A DNA stretch of 64,000 nt from an uncultured Gemmatimonadota bacterium (GCA_913043255.1 CAJWLK010000003.1:124001-188000); one strand, 5' to 3'; positions 44,847-54,053 are shown, numbered from the stretch's first letter. The notes: generated by a model not told the origin, from the sequence alone. Numbers and translations: made by a program.

Positions 44847-47606
44847 CTACTCTAGGCGGAGTGCGGCACCAACAATTTCCTTTTGTCGGCTTGCATACCG
44901 TCTGGCGAATCCTTCCGCTGGGCTGGCTCTTGCAATTCTCCCAATGTAGAGCGGTTCACGCCCACTAGTCTCTCGCAGTTGTGACCGAATAAAGTTCCAA
45001 GCACCCATATTTTGGGGCTCTTCCTGTACCCAACAGACTTCTGCTGAATTTGGATAAGCCGCGAGTGCTTCACGAAGCTTTTCCTTGGGAAAAGGGTAGA
45101 GAAGGTCAAGACGGAGGATCGAGATGTTGCGATTCGTGGGGGCTTCTGCAAGAAGATCATAGTAGACTTTTCCACTACATAGGATCACCCGATCCACCTT
45201 GGAGCCTACTGCGACGGCTCCAGGGTCCTGGATGACCGACTGGAATGAACCGGTAGTCAGTTCCCTTATATTTGAATAAGTCTTCGTCTTTCGTAGCAGA
45301 CTCTTGGGGGTCAGAATTATCAGTGGCCGGCGAGTCTCACGCAGTGCTTGCCATCGGAGCAGGTGGAAATACTGGGCTGGAGTCGTGCAGTTGGCGATTC
45401 GAATGTTGGACTCAGCGGCAAGTTGAAGGAAGCGTTCGAGGCGGGCACTTGAGTGTTCGGGCCCTTGGCCTTCGTAACCGTGGGGGAGTAAAAGAACGAG
45501 ACGTGATTCTTGCCCCCATTTTGATCTTCCTGCCACGATGAATTGATCAATAATGGGCTGTGCTACATTCACAAAGTCGCCAAATTGTGCTTCCCAAATG
45601 ACTAATGCGTCAGCGGCTACGGTCGAGAATCCGTACTCGAACCCGAGTGTGGCAATCTCCGACAATGGACTGTTTGCGATCTCGAAAGTCGCCTGGTTCG
45701 AATCCAAGTGTGCAATGGGTGTATATGTTTCTCCGGTGGTTGGTTCATGAAGTACAAGGTGCCGGTGGCTGAAGGTCCCACGTTCCGTGTCTTCTCCCGT
45801 GAACCGGATTGGAATCCCATCTGCGAGCAAACTCGCGAAGGCGAGAGCCTCGCCATGGGCCCAGTCGATTCCATCATTGAAAATATCGTGCTGTTGTTGA
45901 CGTTGACGGGCCAGCTTGTGAAACAGTGAAAACGGTTCGGGGCAACTATTCATCCCATTATTGAAATTGCGCAATTGGGCTTCGGGCACCGCGGTCACCA
46001 GTGCCGCATTCTTCGGCTCGGTAAGCCATTTTAGATTGGGATACTGTCCCGATTTGTTCTTGCGTTCTTTTTCAACTTCGATCGACTTTCTAGCCTCGGA
46101 AAGCTGTGTATACACCTCATCGGCCATGGCGTCGGCGGTTGATTGGGTAAGAACCCCATCGGCGACAAGGGCAGTGGCGTACTGTTTTCGTACACTGGGA
46201 TGTTCGGAAATTTGGTCGTACAGCAACGGCTGTGTGTACCCGGGTTCATCTGCTTCGTTGTGACCATGACGGCGATAACCAACTAGGTCAATCACGAGAT
46301 CTTGGCCGAACTCAGATCGGTAGTCGACGGCGAGTTGTGCCGCGGCAAGACACGCTGCCGGATCGTCTGCGTTCACGTGCACAATAGGAATGCGGAAACC
46401 AAGTGCTAAATCGCTCGCATAGCGGGTGGAGCGGCTATCCTTGGGTATGGTTGTGAACCCGAGTTGGTTATTGGCAACGATGTGAAGGGTTCCCCCCGTT
46501 TCGTATGCTTTGAGTCGGCAGAGGTTCAGCGTCTCCGCAACAATTCCTTGTCCTGCGAACGACGCGTCACCGTGAACTAGAATGGGGAGAACTACCGAAG
46601 GGTCCTGTGATTTGCTAAGGAAACGTTCCGCTCGAGCCATCCCGAGCACAACTGGATTTACGTGTTCTAAATGGCTTGGGTTTGGGGCAAGTCGCACATC
46701 AAGTTCAACATCTTCGTCTGCCACGTGGGCCTGTCCGCCGACATGGTACTTAACGTCACCGGATCCAAGTTCTGGTAGGATCGGTTGGATTCCTCGTGAC
46801 ATCTGTTCCTCGAACTCGGCCACGATGGACTCATAAGAAAGACCAATCACATGTGCGAGCACATTGAGGCGTCCACGGTGTGCCATGCCAATAAAGACGC
46901 TCCGGGTGCCACGCTGTCCAGCCCCTACAAGTATTTCCCGAAGCATGGGCAGGAGCATGTCCAGACCTTCGATCGAGAACCGTTTTTTTCCTATGTAGGA
47001 CCGGTGCAGAAAACGCTCGAGACCTTCAACGCGGGTAAGTCGTTCTAAAACGCGATACGCGCGCTCTGGGTGAAGTGGTTGGGTGTGACGGCTAGACTCG
47101 ATGTAACCAGCTAACCATTCGCGTTGGTCAGGGTCCTCCACTTGATCGATCTCGTATCCAATCCGACCGCAGTAGATGCTCTCGAGTCGATCGAGAACCT
47201 CGACTACGGTATTGCCCAAGTGTTCTAGTTGAACCGCAGATGATGGGACTCGAGCCAAGTTCTCCCGTTGCACACCATAGAAGTCGGGAGTCAGCATTGG
47301 GTGGTGTGGCGGTATAGATCCCAAAGGGTCGATAGATGCTGCCAAGTGCCCATAGGCGCGGTATGCTTCGACCAAAGCCCCTGAGATTGCAGCGAGCTGT
47401 AAATCTTCGACAGCAACAACCTTGGTGACCGAGGGGATGATACCGCTCACCGCCGGTAGAGCGGGTACAGGTGAAGGACTCCAGGGTGCAAGCGATGGTG
47501 GAATCAATCCATTGTCGCGTACCCGGCGTTCGTAGAGATCTTCGGCGTATCCTGCGTTGTACCCGTCAGCGGCTCGTTCGTAATCGATGGGGCTACTATC
47601 GTCCAT
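44847..47606 (-). CDS. sucA: 2-oxoglutarate dehydrogenase E1 component
   Basis: A 919-residue, full-length SucA/OdhA. It has the N-terminal DLYERRVRDNG-like region, GMAHRGRLNVLAHVIG near the active site, the HLGN and HGDASFAGQGIVAETLNL thiamine diphosphate motif, and the C-terminal QEEPQNMGAWNFI. It decarboxylates 2-oxoglutarate in the TCA cycle and transfers succinyl to lipoylated SucB. sucB is not adjacent, which is unusual. Its ATG overlaps the stop of the upstream metallo-hydrolase gene (TAATG), so they share a transcript. Confidence 0.95.
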   Translation of the reverse strand: MDDSSPIDYERAADGYNAGYAEDLYERRVRDNGLIPPSLAPWSPSPVPALPAVSGIIPSVTKVVAVEDLQLAAISGALVEAYRAYGHLAASIDPLGSIPPHHPMLTPDFYGVQRENLARVPSSAVQLEHLGNTVVEVLDRLESIYCGRIGYEIDQVEDPDQREWLAGYIESSRHTQPLHPERAYRVLERLTRVEGLERFLHRSYIGKKRFSIEGLDMLLPMLREILVGAGQRGTRSVFIGMAHRGRLNVLAHVIGLSYESIVAEFEEQMSRGIQPILPELGSGDVKYHVGGQAHVADEDVELDVRLAPNPSHLEHVNPVVLGMARAERFLSKSQDPSVVLPILVHGDASFAGQGIVAETLNLCRLKAYETGGTLHIVANNQLGFTTIPKDSRSTRYASDLALGFRIPIVHVNADDPAACLAAAQLAVDYRSEFGQDLVIDLVGYRRHGHNEADEPGYTQPLLYDQISEHPSVRKQYATALVADGVLTQSTADAMADEVYTQLSEARKSIEVEKERKNKSGQYPNLKWLTEPKNAALVTAVPEAQLRNFNNGMNSCPEPFSLFHKLARQRQQQHDIFNDGIDWAHGEALAFASLLADGIPIRFTGEDTERGTFSHRHLVLHEPTTGETYTPIAHLDSNQATFEIANSPLSEIATLGFEYGFSTVAADALVIWEAQFGDFVNVAQPIIDQFIVAGRSKWGQESRLVLLLPHGYEGQGPEHSSARLERFLQLAAESNIRIANCTTPAQYFHLLRWQALRETRRPLIILTPKSLLRKTKTYSNIRELTTGSFQSVIQDPGAVAVGSKVDRVILCSGKVYYDLLAEAPTNRNISILRLDLLYPFPKEKLREALAAYPNSAEVCWVQEEPQNMGAWNFIRSQLRETSGREPLYIGRIARASPAEGFARRYASRQKEIVGAALRLE

Positions 47607-48583
47607 TAGTGTGGGTGGGTCCCTGTCCCCCTCTGTCTACCTGAGTGTTTTTCCCTGTTCTGGGAAGATGGGTGGGCGGGTTCGTGACCATGTTCTATAT
47701 AGTCGCCATTGGAACTCCCAGAGAGATCCTGGTAAATGGTATCTAACCATCGATCAGTGCTAACGAAGCCAGTGCCCCACTCGCTCCATTCTTCTGATAC
47801 GCCCTCATCTTGGATCTGCTCAATTAAGAGCCCACGTTCCATTTTCTGTTTCACCATAGCGACTGTTTCGAGTAACATCCTGTGATACAACTCTAGGTCT
47901 TCTACGGTTGAAAGTGGACCATGACCCGGAATGATTGAGATGTTTTCAGGGACGTGTTGCAGAATGTCGCTGACTCCGCGTTCGACACCTGCGATGCTAC
48001 CTCCATTTGCGATATCAACAAAAGGGAACAGGCCGGAGAAGAAGTTGTCGCCCATGTGGACCACATTAGAGCCCATAAACCAGATGACTGCATCTCCATC
48101 AGTATGCGCGCCAGGAATATGGAAAGCGCGTATCTCTTCTCCGTTGAAATGAATTGAGAGAGCGTCGTCAAATGTTATGATGGGTAGAGCTCGGGCAGTG
48201 GCGTCCCCTGGCGCAGCTAATCGCTCCCGGACGTTGGTGTGTGCTATGATCGTCGCTTCTTCTCCAAACTCGATATTTCCGCCCGTATGGTCACCGTGGA
48301 AGTGTGTGTTGAGAAGAAACTTAATGTCAGAGGATGTTCCAGCCTTTTGGAGTGCCGCCCGAATCTTATCGGCGAGCGGTGCAAATTGATCATCGATCAT
48401 CAATACCCCATCGGGTCCCGATGAAACACCGATATTTCCACCGCGGCCGCTTATCAAAACCCAGACAGGCCCGGAAACTTGCGTAACCTCAAACTCAACG
48501 TCTGAGAAGTCCTCCTGCGCAGTTACCGGGAGTGTGGGTAGGCTGAATGCGAACACCAGCGAAAATATGAAGAGAGCCTTCAT
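47606..48583 (-). CDS. Exported metallo-beta-lactamase-fold hydrolase
   Basis: A 325-residue protein with a Sec signal (ending near TAQED). The metal-binding motif H94-F-H96-G-D98-H99 (NTHFHGDHTGG) is intact, followed by HIPGAHTDGDAVIWF and IIPGHGPLST, so two metal ions can be held. It is like the many exported MBL-fold enzymes of unknown substrate. The C-terminal 40 residues are His- and polar-rich and not conserved in the fold. AAGGAGT precedes the start. It is translationally coupled to sucA, an odd pairing. Confidence 0.87.
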   Translation of the reverse strand: MKALFIFSLVFAFSLPTLPVTAQEDFSDVEFEVTQVSGPVWVLISGRGGNIGVSSGPDGVLMIDDQFAPLADKIRAALQKAGTSSDIKFLLNTHFHGDHTGGNIEFGEEATIIAHTNVRERLAAPGDATARALPIITFDDALSIHFNGEEIRAFHIPGAHTDGDAVIWFMGSNVVHMGDNFFSGLFPFVDIANGGSIAGVERGVSDILQHVPENISIIPGHGPLSTVEDLELYHRMLLETVAMVKQKMERGLLIEQIQDEGVSEEWSEWGTGFVSTDRWLDTIYQDLSGSSNGDYIEHGHEPAHPSSQNREKHSGRQRGTGTHPH

Positions 48584-48631
48584 GGCGTACTCCTTAATAA
48601 TAGGGTCGACTGTGCATCGGTATTTTTCACC

Positions 48632-49669
48632 TTAGCGGGAAGCCCCTACGACCCTGTGCCGTAGTGTCCCACCGAATGGGTCCACTCCAACCGGATACCG
48701 AGCCTCTTCCTCCATCGATTCCATGTCAATTACTACGATGTCCGCCTCCCGAGAGTTCATTACGTAAAGTTTCTTACTATCGGGTGAGAATAAGGGGAAC
48801 CCTGGACCCGCGCCCAGCGACACCCTGGTTACGACCGCTCGACGTTGCACATCAATGATTGCTACATCCTTGGTCTCCCCACGTGTCGATGCCGCGTACC
48901 TTCCGTCGGGAGAAACTGCAATGCGACCCGGTCCGCTCCCCCCCGTATCAATTACCTGGACGACTTCGTCTTTTTCCATGTCGATTACAGTTACTGATCC
49001 GTTGTAATCCGAATGTATCCAAGCCTCGCCGTCTGGAGTGAAGTCGACACCAACTGGGCCTCCTTCGACGTCAATGATCTTTAGGATGTCGTCATTGGTG
49101 GTGTCCAAAACGACCACGCGGTCATCGTCTCGGTGAGGGTAATAAAGTTTGTCGGTTCGATGATCGACTGCAAAGAAATGCCCTCCCTCGAGAAGAAGTT
49201 CTATCTTGTTGGTAACGCGACCTTGGGTCACATCGTACACTACTAAGCCTGGTACTTCGGCCCACTCAACACCGATGTAGAGCTTAGTACCGTCACTGTT
49301 AAGAGCAACGCCATGCGGAAGCGCAGATGTGTTGGTGATGGTTTGATCACCGTAGGGGCGGATGTCAGGTGATCGGTGGAAATAAGGGCTTTCGATCCTC
49401 CCTTTTTCCTCGAACGTTTGAGGGTCGAGGATGACAACAGAGGGGTGATTCAATGGGATCGCCACGAACAGGTTGCGACCATCAGGTGATACAACACCCT
49501 CATGCGGCTGATCGGCAGCCGTGAATTGATTTAGGATGTCACCCGTTGTTGGGTCAACTTCATAAGCAGTAAAGTCGGAATGACTTAGTGCGATAATGGT
49601 GTGATCTTGAGCAGAGACCCCGACGCAAAAAAACAGTGCGCACAGGGTGGTGGTGAGCGTCCGTCTCAT
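48632..49669 (-). CDS. Exported seven-bladed beta-propeller protein (YncE-like)
   Basis: A 345-residue protein whose repeats follow the pattern VDPTTGDILNQF, VVSPDGRNLFVAI, GVALNSDGTKLYIGVE and RIAVSPDGRYAASTRG, as in YncE/surface-layer-type propellers. The start at 49669 is favoured because a Sec signal (LTTTLCALFFCVGVSAQ) and GGGAGGT precede it; the longer frame to 49822 is not supported. Substrate or partner unknown. It is divergent from the acyltransferase gene. Confidence 0.84.
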   Translation of the reverse strand: MRRTLTTTLCALFFCVGVSAQDHTIIALSHSDFTAYEVDPTTGDILNQFTAADQPHEGVVSPDGRNLFVAIPLNHPSVVILDPQTFEEKGRIESPYFHRSPDIRPYGDQTITNTSALPHGVALNSDGTKLYIGVEWAEVPGLVVYDVTQGRVTNKIELLLEGGHFFAVDHRTDKLYYPHRDDDRVVVLDTTNDDILKIIDVEGGPVGVDFTPDGEAWIHSDYNGSVTVIDMEKDEVVQVIDTGGSGPGRIAVSPDGRYAASTRGETKDVAIIDVQRRAVVTRVSLGAGPGFPLFSPDSKKLYVMNSREADIVVIDMESMEEEARYPVGVDPFGGTLRHRVVGASR

Positions 49670-49820
49670 ACCGACCTCCCGTAAGATTTCTAAAACTACA
49701 TAGTCTCGGAGATGCAGGTGCGCAACGCTCAGCGGTGTAGCTCGCTCAGACTGATATAAACAGGGTCGGCTTGAGCGCTCGCTTGACCTGGACGCATGCC
49801 AATGGGCACACTCTGTGTTC

Positions 49821-50525
49821 ATGAGAAGCTATGTGGTGTTTCTTCTGCTCTATACGATCAAAGTTGTGGCGCGACTCTTGTGGCGGGTGCAGCTAGAGTG
49901 GGTCCAACGCAATGAGGACCCATGGGCAAACCTACGGGTTCTCGTTTTGCTCAATCATACCAGTCTTTATGAGCCAGTTTTCCTGGCAGCCGTGCCTAAT
50001 CGTTTTTTATGGCAATTGGCGGCGCATGGGGTAGTCCCAATTGCGGACAAAACGATAGCAAGGCCCATCGTGGGTTATTTGTTTAAGTTCATCGCCCGAC
50101 ATGTGGTGCCAATTACGAGGGAGAGGGATGCCACATGGAGCGAATTGCTATCAAATATTCACGATCCAAAGGGTCTCGTCCTAATCGTTCCGGAGGGTCG
50201 AATGAAGCGTACTAGTGGGTTGGACCGCCATGGAAACCCATTGGTAATTCGGGGTGGGATTGCTGATGTCCTTCAGGCAGTACCCGACGGTCGCTTATTT
50301 ATCGCATATAGTGGTGGGCTCCACCACGTTCAGGTGCCAGGCGAACGGTTCCCGCGTTTCTTTAAACGAGCGTGGCTCGGTGCTGAGGTTGTTGACATCC
50401 CGTCCTATCGAGAAGAAATCCGTGCTACCATGGGTTCCGGGAGCTTCAAGGGTGCTGTCATTTCAGACCTCACAAGGCGACGCGATACCCATTGTGATCG
50501 AGAAGGATACCCCGATTCAGTCTGA
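49821..50525 (+). CDS. 1-acylglycerol-3-phosphate acyltransferase-like (PlsC) protein
   Basis: A 234-residue protein of the PlsC family. The acyltransferase motif is H46-TSLY-E51 (HX4E where HX4D is usual), and VPEGRMKR is the second block. An N-terminal hydrophobic stretch (SYVVFLLLYTIKVVARLL) anchors it to the inner membrane. It probably acylates a lysophospholipid; the exact acceptor is not clear. The ATG at 49821 is used; GTG 49815 is six bases upstream. Its 3' end overlaps the opposite-strand MscS gene by nine bases. Confidence 0.78.
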   Translation: MRSYVVFLLLYTIKVVARLLWRVQLEWVQRNEDPWANLRVLVLLNHTSLYEPVFLAAVPNRFLWQLAAHGVVPIADKTIARPIVGYLFKFIARHVVPITRERDATWSELLSNIHDPKGLVLIVPEGRMKRTSGLDRHGNPLVIRGGIADVLQAVPDGRLFIAYSGGLHHVQVPGERFPRFFKRAWLGAEVVDIPSYREEIRATMGSGSFKGAVISDLTRRRDTHCDREGYPDSV

Positions 50526-51626
50526 CTGCGATTTTTCCATTGGGCGTAGATAGATTTCCTGTTTTGGATAGGGAATCTCGACGTCGCCTTTAGAAAACAT
50601 CAGTATAGCCTGTTCTGTTATCTCGTCGGCGATCCGGCGTCGAGCTCTCGCATCTTCTATCCATACACGGAGCTGAAGATTCACTTCGGATGGCCCACAT
50701 CCTCTAACGATCACAACAGGTAGCGGATCCAGTTTGACGCCATTAACCTCCCGTGCGGTACTAATAAGCAGGTCTTTTGCCTTTTCGATATCGGATTCAT
50801 ACGCGATACCAAATGGAATGCGTAAGCGGATGTCCGAACCCGACATTGTGTAGTTGATGATATCTCTTCGCATGATTTCGTTATTAGGGACGACCACCAC
50901 GAGGTTGTCAGGGTTACGGATTTTGGTTGCTCGAAGGCCGATTTCAATAACATCGCCCCACGTCCCTGTCTCAGACGGGGCCATCCAAAGCTCAATTCGA
51001 TCTCCAACTTGAAAAGGGCGGTCGATAATCAAGAGAACGCCTGCTATTAGGTTTGAGAGTGTGTCTTTTGCCGCAAGGGATAAGGCCAGCCCCATGACTC
51101 CAGCCCCTGCCAGAAGTGGCGCAATGTTCAGCCCGATGTGATCTAGTGCGAGGATGATGCCTAGTGCGAGTATTAGGAATCGCACGACCGTGTTGAGTAG
51201 CGGGAGTGCCGTGTCATCGATTGCCGTGCTGGTTCGCTGGACGAACTGTGTTTCTATCGTAGTGAGCATTTCGCCCACGAATCGGCTAATTGGGATGAAT
51301 AACAGGCCGATCCACGCGGCTACCACCCACTGAGCAAGAATACCTAAGGACCAGATAGAGAACAGTCGCCAGAGTGCCCACATAACTGCCGAGAGAAGAA
51401 ACGCTCGGCGTAACAGTAGGACGACATGATCATCAAGATCGGTCGCCGTTCTCGTCACTAAACGCTTCTGGATACGGGTGAACACAGCGCGACCGATCAC
51501 GTAAGCAAGAATGGCGGCGAGTATTACTCCAATACTTGGAAGCCACCGCGATCCAGCATACTCGACGAAATCGTTCCACCGTGCTTGCAGAGCCATAACA
51601 TTGAGATCGAACCCTAGGTTTTGCAT
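50517..51626 (-). CDS. MscS-family mechanosensitive channel
   Basis: A 369-residue protein with about four N-terminal helices and the MscS core: GVMGLALSLAAKDTLSNLIAG, the beta domain GDVIEIGLRATKIRNPDNLVV, PNNEIMRRDIINY and a C-terminal domain ending IPYPKQEIYLR. It would open under membrane tension to release solutes during hypo-osmotic shock. ATG 51626 is preferred because GAGGCGCT precedes it; 51656 is the longer choice. Confidence 0.93.
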   Translation of the reverse strand: MQNLGFDLNVMALQARWNDFVEYAGSRWLPSIGVILAAILAYVIGRAVFTRIQKRLVTRTATDLDDHVVLLLRRAFLLSAVMWALWRLFSIWSLGILAQWVVAAWIGLLFIPISRFVGEMLTTIETQFVQRTSTAIDDTALPLLNTVVRFLILALGIILALDHIGLNIAPLLAGAGVMGLALSLAAKDTLSNLIAGVLLIIDRPFQVGDRIELWMAPSETGTWGDVIEIGLRATKIRNPDNLVVVVPNNEIMRRDIINYTMSGSDIRLRIPFGIAYESDIEKAKDLLISTAREVNGVKLDPLPVVIVRGCGPSEVNLQLRVWIEDARARRRIADEITEQAILMFSKGDVEIPYPKQEIYLRPMEKSQSD

Positions 51627-51815
51627 AGCGCCTCGCTGGCTAACGGGTGGTCTCATAGTACCGCGATAGAGCCCAACCGGATAATCTTATATTACAATCA
51701 AGTTGCCCACACTGGCTTATATGGAGTGTTGGGCTGTCATATGAAACTGAATTTGCACAGTCTATTGGTAGTGCGCGGTCGAGATCCACTGCTCGCATTC
51801 AGAGAAGGAGCGGAG

Positions 51816-52313
51816 ATGTCTAGAATGCCAACAGCCATAACTTTAGCGTTTAGTCTGACACTGCTTTTTAACGCGTGTGCTCCTGAAGCGACAGCTGAGG
51901 GAACGGACGTGTCAGCTGTGGGAACCTTGGCTGTAGCGAATACGCCAACTGCAGTGGTGTACAAATCGCCTACCTGAGGCTGCTGTGGTGATTGGGTCAA
52001 TCACTTTCAAAAAGCTGGATTCGAAGTTGAAGTTCACGACACAAACCAGATGGCTTTGATTAAAGCTGATGCCGGCGTTCCTCTGCAGCTTCAGTCGTGT
52101 CATACGACCTTGATTGGAGACTACGTCTTCGAGGGGCACATCCCCGCAGATGTTATCGCGAGGTTTCTTGATGAGAAGCCGAATGCGAAGGGGCTTGCAG
52201 TTCCGGGAATGCCAATCGGATCACCGGGTATGGAGATGGGTGACCGAGTCGACTCGTACAACGTAATTGCCTGGAATGACAAGGGTGGCGCGATGGTATA
52301 CGAAAGCCGATAG
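51816..52313 (+). CDS. DUF411 lipoprotein with in-frame TGA (probable selenocysteine at residue 54)
   Basis: A DUF411 (PF04214-like) protein of 165 residues if the TGA at 51975-51977 is read. A signal and lipobox are present (LLFNAC), and GGAGCGGAG lies before ATG 51816. Upstream of the TGA the frame reads VVYKSPT; downstream, in the same frame, GCCGDWVNHFQKAGF, SCHTTLIGDYVFEGH and GLAVPGMPIGSPGMEMGD follow, all matching the family. DUF411 proteins normally have CGCC here, so the TGA sits exactly at the first cysteine. The rest is intact, so selenocysteine insertion is the best reading; a nonsense mutation is the alternative. Metal-binding or redox role likely; exact function unknown. Confidence 0.8.
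51988..52004 (+). promoter_or_regulatory. Candidate bacterial SECIS hairpin
   Basis: GTGATT at 51988-51993 pairs perfectly with AATCAC at 51999-52004 around loop GGGTC. The loop begins 16 bases after the in-frame TGA, within the distance range of bacterial SECIS elements, and has guanines at its first positions, a feature SelB recognises. It lies inside the coding sequence, as expected. Confidence 0.6.
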
Positions 52314-52320
52314 GGTCTCT

Positions 52321-52458
52321 TTATGGGTTGGTGACACCCGTGGCGAGGACAGTTAGCGTGATCCTGATTGCAAATGCGATCAGGAGTAAAACCAGGACGT
52401 ATTTGATTACACCCTGAGAGGATTCATTCCCCCCAATTTGTTTGAAGAAGTTACGCAT
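52321..52458 (-). CDS. Small single-helix membrane protein
   Basis: A 45-codon frame, MRNFFKQIGGNESSQGVIKY at its start and then VLVLLLIAFAIRITLTVLA, which is one clear membrane helix. GAGGTGGGGG lies just upstream of the ATG. The composition (charged N-terminus, one helix, short tail) fits a genuine small membrane protein, but no family is recognised. It faces the DUF411 gene: the two stops are seven bases apart. Confidence 0.5.
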   Translation of the reverse strand: MRNFFKQIGGNESSQGVIKYVLVLLLIAFAIRITLTVLATGVTNP

Positions 52459-52690
52459 CCACCCCCACCTCATTCATCCCCTCACGATTCCACCAAGACC
52501 CTTCTTTGGTGACGACGGCATTTTCAGGGTCCTGCATGGATGATGCACAACCGAGATCCTTATAACTCTCTTTTTCAAGAAGATTATAACCTTTTGTAGC
52601 CTGAGAGGCTTTTAAATGGGCTACGCGGGTGTCCCTAGCCTGTGTTGATTACTGGCCCTGTTCGGACTGTGTCTATGGTTTTTCGTTGGG

Positions 52691-53710
52691 TCAGCGCGAA
52701 GAACCATTCGTCGGTGTCGCGAGCAAATGTGATGTGAAAGTGGTTAGGTCGATATTGGATCCAGAAAGGACAAGAGCAATCCGCTTGCCATGAAGCCGGT
52801 TTCGGAGAGGCCCGCATATTGCAGCGAGTGGGGCCGCCGAGGCGGGCTCAGAAACCAACTTTCCATCCTCAAACAATGCCCTCATTGCAACTCGGATCTC
52901 TTCATCGTCAACCAAAACGATATCGTCAACAAACTGTTGGATCAAAGAAAAACTATAGGGAGCTGCGTGTGGGGCTCCCAGACTATCCGCGATGGTGTTT
53001 ACCGCATCGATCGCCACAGGCGTACCTGCATCAACACTTCGTCTCATCGAGTCCGCGCCGACGGGTTCAACTCCGTACACGGCACAGCTGGGAAGCTGTT
53101 GTTTGATGGCTGCAGCCACCCCAGATATCAGCCCACCGCCACCGATCGGGACAACAACTGCTTCAACAGAAGGTAGATCTTCGGCCAACTCGAGTCCGAC
53201 GGTCGAAGTTCCGAGAGTTGTGTGAACGCCTTCAAACGGGTGGATGTAGAGTCGTTCATCCTCACGCTCAATTTCCTGGGCACGGGCAAACCCACTCTTT
53301 CCGTCGGAGGAAAACTCAATCTCTGCACCATATCGGCGGCAGCGGTCTACTCGAGCAGCATTAGCAGACTGGAGCATCACCACGCGCGCAGATGTGCCAA
53401 ATTCACGTGCGGCGTACGCGACTGCGATCGCGTGGTTGCCAGCACTGACGGCAGTGACTCCGCGCCGGATGGCTTCGTCATCAGCGCTGAGGATGTTCAT
53501 CAATGCGCCCCGGACTTTGAAGGAACCAGTGCGCTGAAAGAGTTCGAGCTTGAGGAATAGCTCGGCCTGATCGGGCAAAGTGGCGATATGATCATCGGGA
53601 GCCCAGTGACGAACAGGAGTTCGATCGATTTGGCCGTTGAGCTGTGCCATCGCCGCTCTACTCTCCTCAAGTGTAGGAGGTCTAGTTGAGTGCGAGCTTA
53701 ACTTTGGCAT
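52691..53710 (-). CDS. Threonine/serine dehydratase (PLP-dependent)
   Basis: A 339-residue fold-type II PLP enzyme. K65 in GSFKVRGA binds PLP, VSAGNHAIAVAYAAREFG is the phosphate-side substrate loop, and VVVPIGGGGLISGVAA is the PLP phosphate-binding glycine loop. It would deaminate threonine or serine to the 2-oxo acid. It lacks a C-terminal ACT regulatory domain, so it resembles the catabolic TdcB/serine racemase type more than IlvA. No isoleucine pathway genes are near. The ATG at 53710 is used. Confidence 0.88.
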   Translation of the reverse strand: MPKLSSHSTRPPTLEESRAAMAQLNGQIDRTPVRHWAPDDHIATLPDQAELFLKLELFQRTGSFKVRGALMNILSADDEAIRRGVTAVSAGNHAIAVAYAAREFGTSARVVMLQSANAARVDRCRRYGAEIEFSSDGKSGFARAQEIEREDERLYIHPFEGVHTTLGTSTVGLELAEDLPSVEAVVVPIGGGGLISGVAAAIKQQLPSCAVYGVEPVGADSMRRSVDAGTPVAIDAVNTIADSLGAPHAAPYSFSLIQQFVDDIVLVDDEEIRVAMRALFEDGKLVSEPASAAPLAAICGPLRNRLHGKRIALVLSGSNIDLTTFTSHLLATPTNGSSR

Positions 53711-53840
53711 TCGTCTCCGGGGAGTTAGTTACGATACGCATAGGCTAAAACTCACCATTGAAGAAAACTAGGCTATACACCAATAATGATAGCAGGTGAA
53801 CCACTAGAGGTCTGGGCAAGATCAAGTGAGCGTTAATGTA

Positions 53841-54053
53841 ATGAAACTTATCGGTTGGGTCCTGCTGGTTGTCGGATGGATTATCGTCACTGTTTATGGG
53901 GCATACTTTTTTTTGGCGGATCCCGAAGAAAGCGGATGGGAAAAGTGGGGTGGCGGACTACTCTGGGCTGGGGTTCTAGCACTCTTGATTTCAGTGGTTC
54001 GAGAACGTTACAAAGAATCGAAAACTGACCCCTATAAGGATGTATTAAGATGA
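53841..54053 (+). CDS. Small two-helix membrane protein
   Basis: A 70-residue protein with two hydrophobic helices (IGWVLLVVGWIIVTVYGAYFF and GGGLLWAGVLALLISVV) separated by an acidic, tryptophan-rich loop, and a basic tail ending TDPYKDVLR. I have the impression of similar small proteins beside YbjQ genes but cannot name a family. ATG 53841 is preferred; GTG 53826 is in frame. Its stop overlaps the YbjQ-like ATG as ATGA, so the two are coupled. Confidence 0.7.
   Translation: MKLIGWVLLVVGWIIVTVYGAYFFLADPEESGWEKWGGGLLWAGVLALLISVVRERYKESKTDPYKDVLR

Noticed and set aside
51975-51977. Nonsense mutation making the DUF411 gene a pseudogene
   Set aside because: Only this one codon is affected, it falls on the conserved cysteine of the motif, and the rest of the frame and its family motifs are intact; a random stop would rarely hit that exact codon. 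Still possible until Sec genes are found.
52598-52613. Hairpin AGCCT-GAG-AGGCT with a short T-run
   Set aside because: A 5-bp stem that is on the wrong strand for the dehydratase end and nearly 300 bases from the DUF411 stop; weak as a terminator.
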